In this document: one piece after another, positions 1 to 7,784 of the stretch
How positions within the stretch are numbered: the stretch's first letter is position 1
Layout of the letters: each line of letters begins with the position of its first letter
NCBI GenBank assembly: GCA_017415105.1
Contig: JAFQJD010000003.1
Span: forward strand, 82,659-146,658
From: Clostridia bacterium
GTDB lineage: Bacteria; Bacillota; Clostridia; UBA1381
Length of the DNA stretch: 64,000 nucleotides
Reading direction: 5' to 3'
The notes under the pieces: generated by a model
Database searches by the model: none
Told to the model about the DNA's origin: nothing
The model's input: the letters and a program-made list of their open reading frames with translations, nothing else
Program-made: the position numbers and the translations under genes

Positions 1-106
1 TACCGCATTTTAAACACTCACGACGACGACGGATAGAGTTGTTCTCCTCTGTGGGACGTGAGTCAATAACTTTACTCTCGATAAAAGAACAGTACGGACA
101 TTTCAT
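1..106 (-). CDS. nrdR: Transcriptional repressor NrdR, N-terminal part (cut by window edge)
   Basis: The 35 visible codons begin MKCPYC and contain the hallmark VIDSRP and [11 protein letters not shown] segments of NrdR, whose N-terminal zinc ribbon (CPYC and the CLKCG half) precedes an ATP-cone domain lying outside the window. NrdR binds NrdR boxes and represses ribonucleotide reductase genes according to (d)ATP state. The ATG at 104-106 follows an AAAAGGAG ribosome binding site. The product is cut by the window edge, not by mutation. The call rests on the near-invariant zinc-ribbon signature. Confidence 0.93.
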   Translation of the reverse strand, partial: MKCPYCSFIESKVIDSRPTEENNSIRRRRECLKCG

Positions 107-173
107 AATTTTTCTCCTTTTGCAACCTATATAGTTATATATGCTTTTATTATACCACATATAGTATATTTTT

Positions 174-425
174 TCAAGAGTTTTCACTAAAATCAAATGT
201 TTTTACAAGTACAAATTCATCGCTCATGGCAGTTATGGTATGCCACGGAACGGATATTTCCCCGATGCGAAACAGCGACGCAAGAAATCCGTAGGATTTC
301 CGTACTATCACCGACGTAATCCGTCCGCTCACTTCGTCGATTTCAATGTCTGCCACATACCCGATACATTCTGCCGTATTTATATCAATAACCGTCCTGC
401 GACGTAATTTCCCACCATGAAACAA
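174..425 (-). CDS. YlmC/YmxH family PRC-barrel protein
   Basis: About 83 residues with the PRC-barrel pattern of the YlmC/YmxH family: an N-terminal [17 protein letters not shown] strand pair, an acidic IDEVSGRI turn, then ITSVIV and a SVPWHTI strand near the C-terminus. The family is found in endospore-forming Firmicutes and its biochemical role is unclear. Start choice: a GTG at 434 lies directly against the AAGGGG ribosome binding site. A TTG at 425 has an 8-nt spacing, so TTG is preferred. The start region overlaps the intrinsic terminator of the upstream gene (see 427-462). Confidence 0.75.
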   Translation of the reverse strand: MFHGGKLRRRTVIDINTAECIGYVADIEIDEVSGRITSVIVRKSYGFLASLFRIGEISVPWHTITAMSDEFVLVKTFDFSENS

Positions 426-426
426 A

Positions 427-462
427 AATAACACCCCTTATACAGCTTATGAGGTGTTATTA
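427..462 (-). terminator. Intrinsic terminator overlapping the ylmC start
   Basis: On the minus strand a stem AATAACACC / GGTGTTATT encloses an 18-nt loop and is followed by a T-rich run. It lies just after the stop of the membrane protein gene at 467. The 3' arm and U tract contain the ribosome binding site and start codons of ylmC, so ylmC expression must either read through the hairpin or initiate from RNA that unfolds it. Confidence 0.6.
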
Positions 463-466
463 TGAT

Positions 467-1093
467 TTATTTATTCTTTTTTCTGCTGACGGGCTTCAAA
501 TCGTAAATACGAATCTGTACAACAATACCAGCAACAAATATAATACCTGCAATTATCCACGTTTTTATGTCGGGGAAATAGAACCCGATAAGTGCAAGTG
601 AACTTACGGCAGTGATAACTCCGCCTGATGCCGCAGTAACAAGTGACACGGTGAACTTTGACCTGCAAGCCGCAAGTATGCCCATAACAAGCCCGATAAC
701 GAGATCAATAAATAGCAGTGTATTCTCATTTACCGTATCCCCTGCTACATTCATTTCGGATGTCAGAATGAAAGCTAAAAGCCAGCCAAGACTGCTTATA
801 CCTATAAAATATCCCACCGCCTTGAACCTTTTAACAACAAACACGAGCAGCACGCCACAAATCGAGGCAAGTATAATCATTATGATTATACTGTTAAATA
901 CAAGTATGCCAATCATCGCACCTGCAAGTGTTCCAAAAACCAATGCACAGACCGACACAACCCATATCATCGTTTCACGGCCCTTCATTGCAATTACCAC
1001 ACCGAGAACGGTGAGTGCAAGAAATATTACAGCAGCCACGGCTGTGCCTGCCGCACCCATAGTATTACGGCAGAAATTAACCAAGTGTATCAT
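467..1093 (-). CDS. Polytopic membrane protein, TMEM198/DUF4203-like
   Basis: A 208-residue protein made almost entirely of hydrophobic segments, about seven predicted membrane spans, beginning after a short MIHLVNFCRNTMG leader and ending in a basic KPVSRKKNK tail. The Gly-rich repeated spans (for example VFGTLAGAMIGILVF) resemble DUF4203/TMEM198-type proteins. No catalytic residues are recognisable and the function is unknown. It has its own terminator downstream and lies after the ilvE terminator, so it is probably monocistronic. Confidence 0.6.
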   Translation of the reverse strand: MIHLVNFCRNTMGAAGTAVAAVIFLALTVLGVVIAMKGRETMIWVVSVCALVFGTLAGAMIGILVFNSIIIMIILASICGVLLVFVVKRFKAVGYFIGISSLGWLLAFILTSEMNVAGDTVNENTLLFIDLVIGLVMGILAACRSKFTVSLVTAASGGVITAVSSLALIGFYFPDIKTWIIAGIIFVAGIVVQIRIYDLKPVSRKKNK

Positions 1094-1110
1094 AAATTCT
1101 CCTTAAACCA

Positions 1111-1138
1111 ACACCGCCACTTTAGAGAATGGCGGTGT
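1111..1138 (-). terminator. Hairpin after ilvE
   Basis: Perfect 9-bp stem ACACCGCCA / TGGCGGTGT with a 10-nt loop, 8 nt beyond the ilvE stop. The T-rich tail on the minus strand is weak (TTGGTTT), so termination may be inefficient. Confidence 0.6.
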
Positions 1139-1146
1139 GATAATAT

Positions 1147-2172
1147 TTAGCAAATTTCGCAAATCCAGCCCTCGGGAGCTTCTATTCTGCCCATCTGGAT
1201 ACCAGTCAATGTATCGTAAAGCTTCTTTGTAACAGGACCCATCTCGTCCATACCGCTCGGCAGGCAGATTTCCTCGCCGTGGTTGTAAATCTTACCAACA
1301 GGTGAGATAACTGCTGCAGTACCGCAAAGACCGCACTCTGCAAAGTCTTTAAGCTCTGATACGTAAACCTCACGCTCCTCTACCTCAAGACCGAGATAGT
1401 GCTCTGCAACATACATAAGTGAACGTCTTGTTACTGACGGAAGAATACTGTCAGACTTGGGTGTTACAACCTTGCCGTCCTTTGTTATAAAGAGGAAGTT
1501 TGCACCGCCCGTTTCCTCAACCTTTGTTCTTGTCTGCGGGTCAAGATACATATTCTCGTCAAAGCCGTTCTCGTGTGCATCAACGATTGCATAAAGGCTC
1601 ATTGCGTAGTTAAGACCAGCCTTAATGTGACCTGTTCCCTTTGGTGCTGCACGGTCGAAGTCCGAAACACGGATAGTAAGCGGTTTTGCACCACCCTTGA
1701 AGTACGGGCCAACCGGTGTTGTGAATGCTCTGTACTGGAACTCTGTTGCAGGCTTGACACCGATTACTTCGTTTATACCGAACATAAACGGTCTTATATA
1801 CAGTGATGCACCTGTGCCATACGGCGGAACATACGCCGCATTGGCCTTTACAACCTGCTTTATTGAATCTATGAACTGCTCCTTTGAAATCGGGGGCATC
1901 TTCATACGCTCTGCTGAATTTATAAGACGCTCTGCGTTCATATCCGGACGGAATGTTACTATACGTCCGTCCTCAGTTGTATATGCCTTTATACCCTCAA
2001 ATATTGTCTGGGCATACTGTAAAACGCACGCACACTCACTCATCACAATCTTATCATCGTCAATAAGTGCACCCTCGTCCCACTTGCCGTCTTTATATGT
2101 TGCAACATATCTCTTGTCGGTTTTGATATAACCAAAACCGAGGTTGCCCCAGTCTATGTCTTTTTTCTCCAT
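1147..2172 (-). CDS. ilvE: Branched-chain amino acid aminotransferase
   Basis: A 341-residue fold-type IV PLP aminotransferase catalysing the final reversible transamination in valine, leucine and isoleucine synthesis. The PLP lysine is K184 in GHIKAGLNYAMS. The cofactor-binding EETGGANFLF segment and a CGLC pair, seen in the longer BCAT subgroup, are also present. Length and the N-terminal extension fit the eukaryote-like BCAT type. Translation starts at an ATG behind GAAAGGAAG. It stands alone with its own promoter and hairpin terminator. I see no T-box or leader peptide upstream. Confidence 0.93.
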   Translation of the reverse strand: MEKKDIDWGNLGFGYIKTDKRYVATYKDGKWDEGALIDDDKIVMSECACVLQYAQTIFEGIKAYTTEDGRIVTFRPDMNAERLINSAERMKMPPISKEQFIDSIKQVVKANAAYVPPYGTGASLYIRPFMFGINEVIGVKPATEFQYRAFTTPVGPYFKGGAKPLTIRVSDFDRAAPKGTGHIKAGLNYAMSLYAIVDAHENGFDENMYLDPQTRTKVEETGGANFLFITKDGKVVTPKSDSILPSVTRRSLMYVAEHYLGLEVEEREVYVSELKDFAECGLCGTAAVISPVGKIYNHGEEICLPSGMDEMGPVTKKLYDTLTGIQMGRIEAPEGWICEIC

Positions 2173-2210
2173 TGTTAAATTCTTCCTTTCAAAATATCAA
2201 CTTACTTTAT

Positions 2211-2239
2211 ATTATACCACTACGGTTTGTATTTGTAAA
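2211..2239 (-). promoter_or_regulatory. Promoter of ilvE
   Basis: TTTACA (-35), 17-nt spacer and TATAAT (-10) on the minus strand, about 40 nt upstream of the ilvE start codon. Confidence 0.7.
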
Positions 2240-2284
2240 TACTTGCAGAAAAATTTTTTACATTAAATTTCTTTTTAAAAACTC

Positions 2285-2313
2285 TTGACATTTAAATAAA
2301 AATAGTGTATACT
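2285..2313 (+). promoter_or_regulatory. Promoter of tRNA-Asp
   Basis: Near-consensus TTGACA, 17-nt spacer, TATACT, placed about 20 nt before the mature tRNA 5' end. Confidence 0.85.
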
Positions 2314-2332
2314 ATATACTGTTGTTAACGAT

Positions 2333-2409
2333 GGTCCGGTAGTTCAGTTGGTTAGAACGCTAGCCTGTCACGCTAGAGGTCGTGAGTTCGAGCCTCATCC
2401 GGATCGCCA
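2333..2409 (+). tRNA. tRNA-Asp (GTC)
   Basis: A 77-nt cloverleaf with encoded CCA. Acceptor arms are GGTCCGG and CCGGATC (one G-U), the anticodon stem is CTAGC/GCTAG around loop CTGTCAC giving anticodon GTC, and the T loop is TTCGAGC. It has its own strong promoter and terminator. Confidence 0.97.
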
Positions 2410-2438
2410 GGCTCCGCATAAGCGGAGCCTTTCTTTTT
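2409..2438 (+). terminator. Terminator after tRNA-Asp
   Basis: 9-bp stem AGGCTCCGC / GCGGAGCCT with a 4-nt loop, followed by TTCTTTTT. The final A of the tRNA CCA is the first base of the stem. Confidence 0.9.
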
Positions 2439-2455
2439 CATAAAGGAGAATCATT

Positions 2456-2680
2456 ATGAGTGATGAAATAAAAAAAGCAATTGAGTTGCTTAATAAGAAT
2501 AATTACATAGCAGTACCCATTTCGAAAGGACAGATTTTCCTTTGTGACGGGTGTAACCAGAACGAAGCTGAATGCCGTTACAGTGCACTTGGATATACGT
2601 GTTCAAATCTCTTGTGCTTAAACCGCACCATAAAGGAACAGCTTGATGTAGAGGGTATATTAAAAGACGAAGCGGAATAA
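2456..2680 (+). CDS. Small Cys-rich protein of unknown function
   Basis: A 74-residue protein starting at an ATG behind AAAGGAGAA. Its centre holds six cysteines: CDGC, then EC, TC and LLC within about 30 residues. That suggests a metal- or cluster-binding fold, but I recognise no family. The ends are charged helices (DEIKKAIELLNKNN and RTIKEQLDVEGILKDEAE). It sits between the tRNA-Asp terminator and its own strong terminator, and no separate promoter is obvious, so it may depend on read-through from tRNA-Asp. Confidence 0.7.
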   Translation: MSDEIKKAIELLNKNNYIAVPISKGQIFLCDGCNQNEAECRYSALGYTCSNLLCLNRTIKEQLDVEGILKDEAE

Positions 2681-2694
2681 CCGCTTCGTCTTTT
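2662..2694 (+). terminator. Strong terminator overlapping the end of the Cys-rich gene
   Basis: A 14-bp perfect stem (AAAAGACGAAGCGG with its complement), 5-nt loop containing the TAA stop, then a T run. The last codons of the gene form the 5' arm. Confidence 0.9.
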
Positions 2695-2720
2695 TTGTGT
2701 TAATTTCAAAATGCCCGATG

Positions 2721-3010
2721 CAGGTCGTTCATTTCAGCAGATGAGGCTATACTTGTGTATGCGAGTCTGCACAATTGTGGCGAGATGCAAAGAGCTTTCT
2801 TAAAAAATAATCCGGTAATGCTCAAAGCAGGTCGTTCAATTCCGCAGGCGAGGCTATACTTGTGTATGCGAGTCTGCACAATTGTGGCGAGATGCAAAGA
2901 GCTTTCTTAAAAAATAATCCGGTAATGCTCAAAGCAGGTCGTTCAATTCCGCAGGCGAGGCTATACTTGTGTATGCGAGTCTGCGGAATTGGGCGAGATG
3001 CAAAGAGAAT
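2721..3010 (+). repeat. 107-bp tandem repeat, three copies
   Basis: Units start at 2721, 2828 and 2935, an exact 107-bp period. The first has a few substitutions and the third is cut short. Each unit carries a hairpin with a 4-nt TTGT loop closed by TATAC/GTATG. In the third copy the outer arms are perfectly complementary (AATTCCGCAG and CTGCGGAATT). The array fills the convergent gap between the Cys-rich gene and the zinc-ribbon gene. The period is not a multiple of 3 and no gene is encoded. Confidence 0.9.
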
Positions 3011-3017
3011 TTCCGGA

Positions 3018-3872
3018 TTAGAATACCTCTATTTCGCTTATTGCTATATCCTGCCAGTCGCCATAGTAGCTGTCAAGGACTGTAATTGATATGTAGTCTG
3101 TGTATACAGGCTCATCAAGCTTAAAGCTGAGCATTGCACGGTAGTTGTCAATACCGAATGTAACTTCCTTTTCACCGCCACGGTATGATATTCTTGCACG
3201 TGTGATACGGCGGTTTCTTGTGTATGTCTTTTCAGACTTACAGTAACCGTTTGTCATACGTATTCCCGTAACGTACTGGTCGTTATGTGCATTAAGAGTT
3301 ATGGTCGGGATAGACTCAATATTTCTGTCGGGTGTCCATGCTGTACGCATATCGCCATCCACTGCATATTCAGGATAATAATACACAATTTCACCCGTTG
3401 AGCTGTCCTTATCATGTCCGCGTGTACTTGATGCTACAACCCAGTCAAACTGCGGCGGTGCCGGCGTCGGCGTTTCCACTGCAACCTCGGCGGGCTGTAC
3501 CGAATACTCTTCATTATCATTATCGTTTCCGCCAAACAAGGCATACGCACCTATTCCTACCGCAATTGCAACAAGCACTGCCAGAATTATTATAAGAACT
3601 GTCACAGTGGTGTTCTTCTCCTTTTGCGGCTGTGGCTGATACACAGGCGGTACCGGAGTATGAGCCGGTGTCGGCTGTGGTGCCGGAGCCGGTTCGGGCT
3701 CTCTTGTCCGCTTTCCGCAACCCGGACAGAACACATCACTTTCAAAGATTTCCATTCCGCAGTTCTGGCAGAATGTTCCGTTTTTCATATTTTCCATTTT
3801 CTGCTCTGCACCGCATACCGGACAGAACTTGTCACCTGCACCCAACTGGGCACCGCATTTTTCACAATTCAT
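3018..3872 (-). CDS. Double zinc-ribbon membrane protein with discoidin-like C-terminal domain
   Basis: 284 residues from the ATG at 3872, which follows AAAGGGTGG; a GTG three codons upstream overlaps that site and is less likely. Two zinc ribbons are visible (Cys at 3, 6, 17, 20 and 35, 38, 49, 52). A Pro-rich linker and one membrane span at about 89-113 follow. The C-terminal domain of about 140 residues resembles the NADase-type glycan-binding (discoidin-like) domain: ITLNAHN, TGIRMTNGYCK, RITRARISY. The layout implies cytosolic ribbons and an external domain. Ligand unknown. Confidence 0.75.
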   Translation of the reverse strand: MNCEKCGAQLGAGDKFCPVCGAEQKMENMKNGTFCQNCGMEIFESDVFCPGCGKRTREPEPAPAPQPTPAHTPVPPVYQPQPQKEKNTTVTVLIIILAVLVAIAVGIGAYALFGGNDNDNEEYSVQPAEVAVETPTPAPPQFDWVVASSTRGHDKDSSTGEIVYYYPEYAVDGDMRTAWTPDRNIESIPTITLNAHNDQYVTGIRMTNGYCKSEKTYTRNRRITRARISYRGGEKEVTFGIDNYRAMLSFKLDEPVYTDYISITVLDSYYGDWQDIAISEIEVF

Positions 3873-3904
3873 AAAAACCACCCTTTATAGTTTAATATAT
3901 TTAC

Positions 3905-3933
3905 ATTATAACAGATACTTTTACATTTGTCAC
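3905..3933 (-). promoter_or_regulatory. Promoter of the zinc-ribbon protein gene
   Basis: GTGACA (-35), 17-nt spacer and TATAAT (-10) on the minus strand, about 32 nt before the start codon. Confidence 0.65.
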
Positions 3934-3961
3934 GTAATTTTTGTATTTTTCTCCATTTCTA

Positions 3962-3990
3962 TTGAATTTTTTGTCAAAATATGATATTAT
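3962..3990 (+). promoter_or_regulatory. Promoter of the M15 peptidase gene
   Basis: TTGAAT, 17-nt spacer, TATTAT, ending about 30 nt before the ATG at 4021. It faces away from the divergent zinc-ribbon gene promoter. Confidence 0.65.
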
Positions 3991-4020
3991 CAGCTTATGG
4001 TTCTGAAAGGAGTTTTTAGA

Positions 4021-4821
4021 ATGGATAGAAATAAACACGTAAAAAAGAATAATAAACCGCTTATCTTCGTGCTTCTTGCACTCATTATAATAACGGTGCT
4101 CATAATCGCACGGATGATGATGAAGCCGGAAACGGATTTGCACGTTAATGAGGACAGTGTCCTGTTAACTTCGTCTGCCACGGAGGGGCCAACGCCCGAA
4201 CCAACATCTTCGCCAACACCTGAACCGGTTATACGGCGTGGAACGTCAGAGCCGATTCCCGAGGATATAAGAGCATCAATGCAGGGCAAGTCAATGAAGA
4301 GTAATGCATCGGTTAAATTTGACGATTTGCGGTATCTTACCATTCCTCATTATGATTTTGACTATAACGTGACTACAGGCCATCTCGTAGTCGCAGCACC
4401 GCTTGCGGAAGAGGTTCTTGATATATTCGCAGAGCTGTTTGATGCAAAGTACCCTATTGAGCGTATGGAGCTTATTGATAAATACAACGCCGATGATTTC
4501 ACATCAATCGAGTATAACAACACATCAGCATTTAACTACAGACCGGTATCAACCGGCACGGGTAAGCTTTCAAATCACGCCTTTGGACGGGCTATTGATA
4601 TAAACCCACAACAAAATCCGTATGTCTACAGTAATGGCACAGGTGCACACGAAAATGCACGTGAGTTCTGGAAACGTGATATAAGCAAATGGTCTCGCGA
4701 AATTGACCGTGCGGCATACATAGGAAACGACACTGTGATATACCGCATCTTCAAAAAATACGGTTGGACATGGGGTGGTGACTGGTCATCAGCAAAGGAT
4801 TATCAGCATTTTGAGAAATGA
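4021..4821 (+). CDS. M15 family D-Ala-D-Ala carboxypeptidase-like protein
   Basis: 266 residues, starting at the ATG behind AAAGGAG (an upstream in-frame start at 3997 lacks this site). Residues 13-34 form an N-terminal membrane anchor, followed by a Thr/Pro/Glu-rich linker and a C-terminal peptidase_M15-type domain. The metal-site signature is SNHAFGRAID (H186, D193) and the YQHFE end (H263). Related enzymes trim peptidoglycan stem peptides outside the membrane. The domain is of the short M15 type rather than classical VanY. It is monocistronic with its own promoter and terminator. Confidence 0.82.
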   Translation: MDRNKHVKKNNKPLIFVLLALIIITVLIIARMMMKPETDLHVNEDSVLLTSSATEGPTPEPTSSPTPEPVIRRGTSEPIPEDIRASMQGKSMKSNASVKFDDLRYLTIPHYDFDYNVTTGHLVVAAPLAEEVLDIFAELFDAKYPIERMELIDKYNADDFTSIEYNNTSAFNYRPVSTGTGKLSNHAFGRAIDINPQQNPYVYSNGTGAHENAREFWKRDISKWSREIDRAAYIGNDTVIYRIFKKYGWTWGGDWSSAKDYQHFEK

Positions 4822-4822
4822 A

Positions 4823-4847
4823 AAATGGACTGCGTTGCAGTCCATTT
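4823..4847. terminator. Bidirectional terminator
   Basis: 11-bp stem AAATGGACTGC / GCAGTCCATTT with a 3-nt loop, between convergent M15 peptidase and anti-sigma genes. It has T-rich ends in both directions. Confidence 0.85.
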
Positions 4848-4848
4848 C

Positions 4849-5772
4849 TTAGTTATAGGTCAATCTGAATGATATGTTTTCGCCTGAATTATATTGCAGG
4901 TCGCATTCATATCCTACGCCCTTGTCATTGAGCTTGTCAATCAATGCGTAGAAATTATCACGAGATGTCATATAATAACCACCCGAATTCTTAACACCCA
5001 TTTCGCTCATTGTGCTTACAACAGCACCCATATCATCACTCTGTACGTGCAAATAGTCAGAAATCACACTCGGTGTTCTTCTGTTCCTTTCAACATTGTA
5101 ATGACCGTATGCTATCTGCGGCCCATCTTCCTTTATCTGATAATCTTCAACATCGTGTACATTATCAGGTGTCGGTGCCGGAGCTACCGTATGTGCAGGA
5201 GTCTTCTCTGCTTCAGCCTTGGGAGCTTCTGTCTTTACCGGTGCCTTTGTAGCAGTAACTGCCGGTTTTGACGGCTTCTTCTCTGGGGTTTGTGAAACCA
5301 CCTTTTGGGTAACCTTTTTCTCAGCCCTTGCCGGCTCGGAATCAGGCTTTTCCGGTTCGGGAGCAACTTCTTCTGCAGGAGCTTCCACAGTTTGCGGAGT
5401 GCTTACTACAGTTTCACTTATTACTCCGTCTGTTCCGTCATTTGTAATGGTTTCTTTTATATATCCGTTATTGATGCCTACTGCAAGACCTATTGCAAGA
5501 CAAGCTGCAACAGTCGAAAGAACTCTGAAATTCCATCTGAATCCTACAACTACGGTCTTTTCGGCATCAAGCTTCGCATTTACTTTGTCAATAAGCGATT
5601 CGGGAGCTTTCGGTGACGGAATTGACGCAAGATTTCCTATTACAGATTTGAAAAACTCAAGCTCTTTGCGGCAGGTTTCACATTCAGCTGTGTGTTTTTC
5701 CATTTCAATGCGTTGCTCATCAGTTAATGATTCATAATTATCAAGCAACTCAAAAAACTCTGAACAAATCAT
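4849..5772 (-). CDS. Anti-sigma factor with ZAS-type zinc finger
   Basis: 307 residues. The N-terminus carries the H-x3-C-x2-C zinc anti-sigma motif (HTAECETC, around residues 27-34). One membrane span follows at about 83-103, then a long Pro/Ala/Lys/Glu-rich extracytoplasmic spacer and a C-terminal domain of about 80 residues. It lies 48 nt downstream of an ECF sigma gene on the same strand, so it most likely holds that sigma at the membrane until an envelope signal arrives. The signal is not evident. The ATG follows AAAGGAGG. Confidence 0.85.
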   Translation of the reverse strand: MICSEFFELLDNYESLTDEQRIEMEKHTAECETCRKELEFFKSVIGNLASIPSPKAPESLIDKVNAKLDAEKTVVVGFRWNFRVLSTVAACLAIGLAVGINNGYIKETITNDGTDGVISETVVSTPQTVEAPAEEVAPEPEKPDSEPARAEKKVTQKVVSQTPEKKPSKPAVTATKAPVKTEAPKAEAEKTPAHTVAPAPTPDNVHDVEDYQIKEDGPQIAYGHYNVERNRRTPSVISDYLHVQSDDMGAVVSTMSEMGVKNSGGYYMTSRDNFYALIDKLNDKGVGYECDLQYNSGENISFRLTYN

Positions 5773-5820
5773 GGTAATTCCTCCTTTCCCTTTACTTATT
5801 ACAATATTTTAGACGATAGA

Positions 5821-6393
5821 TTATGAAAAAAGTTCCCGTTTATCGGATAATTTTTTGCGTAATGCATTTCTTGCCCTGTTCAGCCTTGATTTTACAGTTC
5901 CGTTAGGAATTTTCAGTATTGCTGATACTTCATCATACGAAAGCTGTTGTATATCCGACAAAACAAGCACCTCTTTATACTCAGGCTTTAAGCTGTTTAT
6001 CGCCTCACGCACAAGTGCCTGTGTTTCACTCAATTCGACCTTTTCCTCAGGCGTGGGTGCGTCGGATTTTATTTCTTTTATCGGTCCGTCATCAGTGTCA
6101 TCTGTATCAATGCTCGTCACAACTGAGTGCTTCTGGCGTTTACGCAGAATATCGTTGCACGAGTTACGGCATATCACATACAGCCACGTGGTAAAAGCTG
6201 AATCGCCTTTAAATGAGGATATTGACTTGTATGCTTTTATAAATGTATCCTGTGCAGCGTCTTCAGCATCCTGATAGTCTGAAAGAATATTATATGCCAT
6301 ACCAAATACAAGATTCTGATGCTTCTGCATTATTTCTGTAAACGCATCACGGTCACCGTGCTTGCAACGCTCTATAAGCTCCTTATCTGTCAA
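5821..6393 (-). CDS. ECF RNA polymerase sigma factor
   Basis: 190 residues from a TTG start that has GGTGG about 7-8 nt upstream; an ATG at 6411 (six codons earlier) is possible but has a poor site. Region 2 is recognisable by AEDAAQDTFIKAYKSI and WLYVICRNSCNDILRKR. Region 4 is recognisable by LSYDEVSAILKIPNGTVKSR. An acidic linker joins them. It is followed by its presumed cognate anti-sigma and preceded by aroC at 35 nt, so part of its expression probably comes from the aroC promoter. Confidence 0.9.
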   Translation of the reverse strand: MTDKELIERCKHGDRDAFTEIMQKHQNLVFGMAYNILSDYQDAEDAAQDTFIKAYKSISSFKGDSAFTTWLYVICRNSCNDILRKRQKHSVVTSIDTDDTDDGPIKEIKSDAPTPEEKVELSETQALVREAINSLKPEYKEVLVLSDIQQLSYDEVSAILKIPNGTVKSRLNRARNALRKKLSDKRELFS

Positions 6394-6428
6394 TACCTCA
6401 CCACCTTCCATATGTATTTTAATTAGGG

Positions 6429-7574
6429 TTAATAATTCTTTATTCTTTCCGTATATGCATCAAATGATGCTTTTATATCTGCCAGACAGTCACCGCCGAA
6501 TTTCTCAACAAATGCGTTTGCAATCTCAAACGCAACCGCCGCCTCGACTACCACCGAGCATGCTGGCACCGCACACGCATCCGAGCGTTCAACTGATGCC
6601 TTATGTTCTTTTTTGTCGATTATGCTTGCGGTTTTTAACGGGTTGTACAGTGTGGGAATAGGCTTCATTGCCGCACGTACCACTATCGGCTCACCGTTTG
6701 ACATACCACCCTCTATTCCGCCTGCGTTGTTTGTTATACGACCGAAACCGTCCTGATATACAATCTCATCGTGTACGTTTGAGCCGTGAGTTTTAGCAGT
6801 TTCAAAGCCCATTCCTACTTCAACGCCCTTTATCGCCTGAACGCTCATAACAGAGAATGCCAGACGTGCGTCAAGCTTTCTGTCGTAATGCACGTAACTA
6901 CCCAAACCTACCGGCACACCCGAAACCACAGTTTCGACTACACCTCCGCAGGATTCGCCCGATTCCTTGATTTTGTCTATATATTCCATTGCTGCCTTTT
7001 CAGATTCGGCATCACCAAAACCTACAGGTGACTCTGCTACACGGCAATAGAATCCGTCAGCAGTTGTATCTGCATTGTCTGACACCTCACCGATTGATAC
7101 AACACGGCTCTTTAGTTCTACACCAAACGGCTCTATAAGCTGACGTACCAACGCCCCAACAGCAACTCTTGCCGCAGTTTCACGTGCAGATGCACGTTCA
7201 AGCACGTTTCTTAAATCGTGGTGGTCGTATTTCATACCGCCCGATAAATCTGCATGGCCCGGACGTGGGAATTCAACAGATTTCTCGCCATTTGACTCCT
7301 CTGTGCCCATTATCTTGCTCCAGTTTGCCCAGTCACGGTTTTCTATCTTAATTGCAATCGGGCTACCAAGTGTCACTCCTCCTCGGATACCCGACAGAAT
7401 TTCTGCCGTATCCTTTTCTATAAGCATACGACCGCCTCTGCCGTAACCTTTCTGACGCTTTGCAAGCTGTTCGTTTATTTTTTCAAGACTTATATTAAAG
7501 CCGGCAGGAACTCCCTCTATTATGACTGTAAGACATTTTCCGTGTGTCTCTCCGGCTGTGAAATAACGTAGCAT
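6429..7574 (-). CDS. aroC: Chorismate synthase
   Basis: 381 residues. It catalyses the last shikimate-pathway step, 5-enolpyruvylshikimate-3-phosphate to chorismate, with reduced FMN. Signatures include the start MLRYFTAGETHGKCL, RQKGYGRGGRM, RPGHADLSGGMKYDHHDLRN and an ERASARETAARVA stretch, all typical of AroC. The length is close to the family norm. It begins with ATG behind AGAAAGGAC and is the first gene of a probable aroC-sigma-anti-sigma transcript. No other shikimate genes are in the window. Confidence 0.96.
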   Translation of the reverse strand: MLRYFTAGETHGKCLTVIIEGVPAGFNISLEKINEQLAKRQKGYGRGGRMLIEKDTAEILSGIRGGVTLGSPIAIKIENRDWANWSKIMGTEESNGEKSVEFPRPGHADLSGGMKYDHHDLRNVLERASARETAARVAVGALVRQLIEPFGVELKSRVVSIGEVSDNADTTADGFYCRVAESPVGFGDAESEKAAMEYIDKIKESGESCGGVVETVVSGVPVGLGSYVHYDRKLDARLAFSVMSVQAIKGVEVGMGFETAKTHGSNVHDEIVYQDGFGRITNNAGGIEGGMSNGEPIVVRAAMKPIPTLYNPLKTASIIDKKEHKASVERSDACAVPACSVVVEAAVAFEIANAFVEKFGGDCLADIKASFDAYTERIKNY

Positions 7575-7612
7575 ATTTTAAAGTCCTTTCTATACATACT
7601 TATACATAGTAT

Positions 7613-7641
7613 ATTGTATCACTTTTCGCCTTTTTTTTCAA
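7613..7641 (-). promoter_or_regulatory. Promoter of aroC
   Basis: TTGAAA, 17-nt spacer, TACAAT on the minus strand, about 39 nt before the aroC ATG. Confidence 0.65.
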
Positions 7642-7747
7642 CCCCTGTACGAAATTTGTTTGAAAAACAGCAAAAAATGCGTGTTCAATCGGAAGAATTG
7701 ATAAAAACAACACTCTTTATGGTAAAGACAAAATTTCATTTGTATTA

Positions 7748-7753
7748 TATAAT
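7748..7753 (+). promoter_or_regulatory. -10 element upstream of phosphofructokinase
   Basis: A consensus TATAAT about 32 nt before the ATG at 7785. The matching -35 position (AAGACA) is poor, so the exact promoter is uncertain. Apart from this and the aroC promoter I see nothing in the 210-bp gap. Confidence 0.4.
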
Positions 7754-7784
7754 ACAGGTACATTCAAGAAAAAGGAGAGCAGTA

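Noticed and set aside
612..1106. Plus-strand 164-codon reading frame
   Set aside because: It is the antisense of the membrane protein gene, with composition dictated by the hydrophobic codons on the other strand and no ribosome binding site.
2173..2284. T-box or leader-peptide attenuator for ilvE
   Set aside because: The leader after the promoter is only about 35 nt, with no specifier loop, T-box sequence or Leu/Ile/Val codon run.
2721..3010. Possible CRISPR array
   Set aside because: The 107-bp units are contiguous with no variable spacers, and the whole unit repeats; no cas genes are present.
2721..3010. Possible integron attC sites
   Set aside because: The hairpins lack the RYYYAAC/GTTRRRY core sites and no integron integrase is in the window.
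5219..5737. Plus-strand 172-codon reading frame
   Set aside because: Antisense of the Pro/Ala/Lys-rich anti-sigma spacer; no start signal and no family.
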